Below, in pieces: positions 62,103 to 64,000 of a stretch of DNA of 64,000 nt (within the stretch, counting starts at the first letter, position 1; each line of letters begins with the position of its first letter). The DNA lies in assembly GCF_024055725.1 (NCBI RefSeq), contig NZ_JAMXMX010000002.1, positions 1-64,000 on the forward strand, read 5' to 3'. The notes beneath the pieces are model-generated. The model was not told the DNA's origin, made no database searches, and saw nothing but the letters and a program-made list of their open reading frames with translations. This DNA is from Actinoallomurus spadix. Its GTDB lineage: Bacteria > Actinomycetota > Actinomycetes > Streptosporangiales > Streptosporangiaceae. A program made the translations under genes and the position numbers.

Positions 62103-64000
62103 ATGAGCACGAACGCGCCGGAAGCCGTCCGATACGCCCCCGGTGCACTGGTACGCGCCCGAGGACGCGAATGGGTCGTGCAGCCCGGTTCGGACGCCGA
62201 CCTGCTGGTGCTGCGCCCGCTGGGCGGCGCCCAGGACGACCTGGTCGGCGTGCTCCCGGCGCTGGAGAAGGTCGAGCCGGCCAGCTTCCCGCCGCCCACC
62301 GCCGACGACCTGGGCGACCAGTCGTCCGCCGGGCTGCTGCGCTCGGCGCTGCGCATCGGCTTCCGCTCCGGCGCGGGCCCGTTCCGCTCGCTGGCGCAGC
62401 TCGCCGTGGACCCGCGCTCGTACCAGTTCGTGCCGCTGCTGATGGCGCTGCGGCAGGAGACCGTACGGCTGCTGATCGCCGATGACGTCGGCATCGGCAA
62501 GACCATCGAGTCCGGACTGATCGCCGCGGAGCTGCTGGCGCAGGGCGAGGCGACCGGCCTGGCCGTGCTGTGCAGCCCGGCGCTGGCCGAGCAGTGGCAG
62601 GAGGAGCTGCGCGCGAAGTTCGGCATCGAGACCGAGCTGGTGCTGGCCTCCACCGTACGGCGGCTGGAGCGTTCCCTCGACGTCGGCGAGTCGCTGTTCG
62701 GCCGGTACCCGAACGTCATCGTCTCCACCGACTACATCAAGAACCCGCGGCACCGTGACGAGTTCGTCCGGCACTGCCCGGACCTGGTGATCGTCGATGA
62801 GGCGCACACCTGCGTCCCCGCCGCGACCGGTGGCCGTGACGGCAGGCAGCTCCGCTACGACCTGGTCCGGCAGGTCGCCACGAAGCAGACGGCCGACGGC
62901 CGGGACCGCCACCTGGTGCTGGTGACCGCGACCCCGCACAGCGGCAAGGACGAGTCGTTCCGTACCCTCCTCGGCCTGCTCGCCCCGGAACTGGAGACCG
63001 TCGAGCTGGACACCGAGGCCGGCCGCCGGAGGCTCGCCCGGCACTTCGTGCAGCGCCGCCGCGCCGACATCCGCACGTTCATCGGCGAGGAGACCCCGTT
63101 CCCCAAGGACCGCAAGAGCCTGGAGGTCTCCTACACGCTGTCCGCCGAGTACCGGAAGCTGTTCGAGGCCGTCCTGGACTACGCCCGGGAACAGGCGCTC
63201 GACGAGAGCGACGGCGTCGTACGGCAGCGGGTCCGCTGGTGGTCGGCGCTGGCCCTGCTGCGCTCCCTGGCGTCGTCACCGCGCGCCGCCGCGCAGACCC
63301 TCCGGACCCGCGCGGCGAACCTGGAGGCGACCTCGAAGGAGGAGGCCGACGCGCTCGGCCGCGCCGCCGTCCTGGACCTCACCGACGACGACTCCACGCA
63401 TGTCGTCGACGCCGCGCCGGGCGCGGACACCGAGGACGGCTCCGGCGGCGCCCCGCAGCAGCGGCTGCGCCGGCTGGCCAAGCAGGCCGACGCCCTGGAG
63501 GGCAAGGCCGACAAGAAGCTCACCGAGCTGACGGCCATCGTTAAGGACCTGCTGAAAAAGGGCTACAACCCGATCGTCTTCTGCCGCTTCATCCCCACCG
63601 CCGAGTACGTCGCCGAGCACCTGGCCGCCGCGCTCGGCAAGAACACCGCCGTCGCCGCCGTCACCGGCACCCTGTCCCCGGCGCAGCGCGAGTCGCGCGT
63701 CCAGCGCCTGGTCTCCGGCGCCACCGCCGACGACATCGAGGACCGGGAGCCGCCGGAGCGCCGCGTGCTGGTGGCGACCGACTGCCTGTCGGAGGGCGTG
63801 AACCTCCAGGAGGGTTTCGACGCCGTCATCCACTACGACCTGGCCTGGAACCCGACCCGCCACGAGCAGCGGGAGGGCCGCGTCGACCGGTATGGCCAGC
63901 GCCGCGACGTCGTCCGCGCCGTCACCCTGTACGGCGCGGACAACCAGATCGACGGCATCGTCCTGGACGTCCTGATCCGCAAGCACGCCGAGATCCGCAA
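62103..64000 (+). CDS. DrmD-like SNF2 helicase, 3' end outside the window
   Basis: The first 632 residues of a SNF2/HepA-type helicase starting at the ATG at 62103, 34 nt after the previous stop. Walker A reads DDVGIGKTIE near residue 128, then LVIVDEAHTCVPAATGG, VTATPHSGKDESFRTLLGLL, and in the second lobe IVFCRFIPTAEYVAEHL, ATDCLSEGVNLQEGFDAVIH and QREGRVDRYGQRR. The arrangement and the opening APGALVRARGREWVVQPGSD match DISARM DrmD-type helicases. With the preceding DUF1998 helicase it forms the start of a larger system; a methylase is expected to the right. Confidence 0.87.
   Translation, partial: MSTNAPEAVRYAPGALVRARGREWVVQPGSDADLLVLRPLGGAQDDLVGVLPALEKVEPASFPPPTADDLGDQSSAGLLRSALRIGFRSGAGPFRSLAQLAVDPRSYQFVPLLMALRQETVRLLIADDVGIGKTIESGLIAAELLAQGEATGLAVLCSPALAEQWQEELRAKFGIETELVLASTVRRLERSLDVGESLFGRYPNVIVSTDYIKNPRHRDEFVRHCPDLVIVDEAHTCVPAATGGRDGRQLRYDLVRQVATKQTADGRDRHLVLVTATPHSGKDESFRTLLGLLAPELETVELDTEAGRRRLARHFVQRRRADIRTFIGEETPFPKDRKSLEVSYTLSAEYRKLFEAVLDYAREQALDESDGVVRQRVRWWSALALLRSLASSPRAAAQTLRTRAANLEATSKEEADALGRAAVLDLTDDDSTHVVDAAPGADTEDGSGGAPQQRLRRLAKQADALEGKADKKLTELTAIVKDLLKKGYNPIVFCRFIPTAEYVAEHLAAALGKNTAVAAVTGTLSPAQRESRVQRLVSGATADDIEDREPPERRVLVATDCLSEGVNLQEGFDAVIHYDLAWNPTRHEQREGRVDRYGQRRDVVRAVTLYGADNQIDGIVLDVLIRKHAEIR

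Overview
The window is 64 kb of very GC-rich DNA. Third-position G/C is near saturation, GTG starts are frequent, and genes overlap by ATGA, GTGA or TGATG in tightly packed operons. Together with a DUF574-type S-adenosyl methyltransferase, a WXG100-like protein, a GH76 mannanase and probable leaderless TAGGNT promoters, this points to a filamentous actinomycete. A Streptosporangiales or Thermomonosporaceae relative is my guess; the genus cannot be fixed from the sequence. No rRNA, tRNA or CRISPR array was seen.

Region 1 (1-22.2 kb) looks like ordinary chromosome. It holds a multiple-monosaccharide ABC transporter (mmsA-mmsB), a LacI regulator and galT, then an epoxide hydrolase. Next come a three-gene operon of membrane-anchored unknowns, a J-domain membrane protein, a WXG100-like protein and a methyltransferase. 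Several secreted proteins follow: a C39-like plus FG-GAP protein, a two-enzyme phosphodiester glycosidase/metallophosphoesterase, and a GH76 mannanase.

Region 2 (21.7-36.1 kb) is a leftward operon of about 10 genes with a divergent ROK repressor. It encodes a Gfo/Idh/MocA oxidoreductase, a LivK-type binding lipoprotein, a LivH-LivM-LivG triple fusion, LivF, and a fused DUF6379-TIM-barrel protein. It continues with a second TIM-barrel isomerase, a stand-alone DUF6379 protein, its TIM-barrel partner and two pyranose-oxidase-like FAD enzymes. The gene set is that of C-glycoside catabolism (oxidation at C3, then C-C bond cleavage). It is unusual in carrying the deglycosidase both as two separate subunits and as one fused chain. 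A palindrome with a third half-site in the divergent intergenic region is the likely ROK operator.

Region 3 (37.1-47.5 kb) is a rearranged accessory zone. It carries five genes or gene remnants for small secreted proteins resembling the Streptomyces killer-toxin-like beta/gamma-crystallin family. Four of them sit behind a nearly identical promoter and signal-peptide cassette (two are 98% identical over 289 bp), while the mature domains diverge strongly. Each cassette has the palindrome GGCAACGTTGCC about 70 bp before the start codon. The genes lie among decayed IS1380 and ISL3 transposases, truncated MFS and cupin genes, a peptidase G1-like gene with an in-frame stop, a frameshifted SDR/XRE pair, and a deleted second copy of that pair. 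The layout suggests expansion by segmental duplication.

Region 4 (47.7-64 kb, running off the right edge) is a defence-type island. It has an Mrr-type nuclease with a coiled-coil N-terminus, an AbiL-like pair (AAA ATPase plus RloB/Toprim), and a PD-(D/E)xK-like protein next to a SNF2 helicase with a helix-hairpin-helix. It ends with a 1733-residue helicase-DUF1998-nuclease followed by a DrmD-like SNF2 helicase cut by the window end.

The best candidates for a new system are the killer-toxin-like array with its homogenised leader cassette, the C-glycoside operon with split and fused deglycosidases, and the nuclease/SNF2 pair in the defence island.
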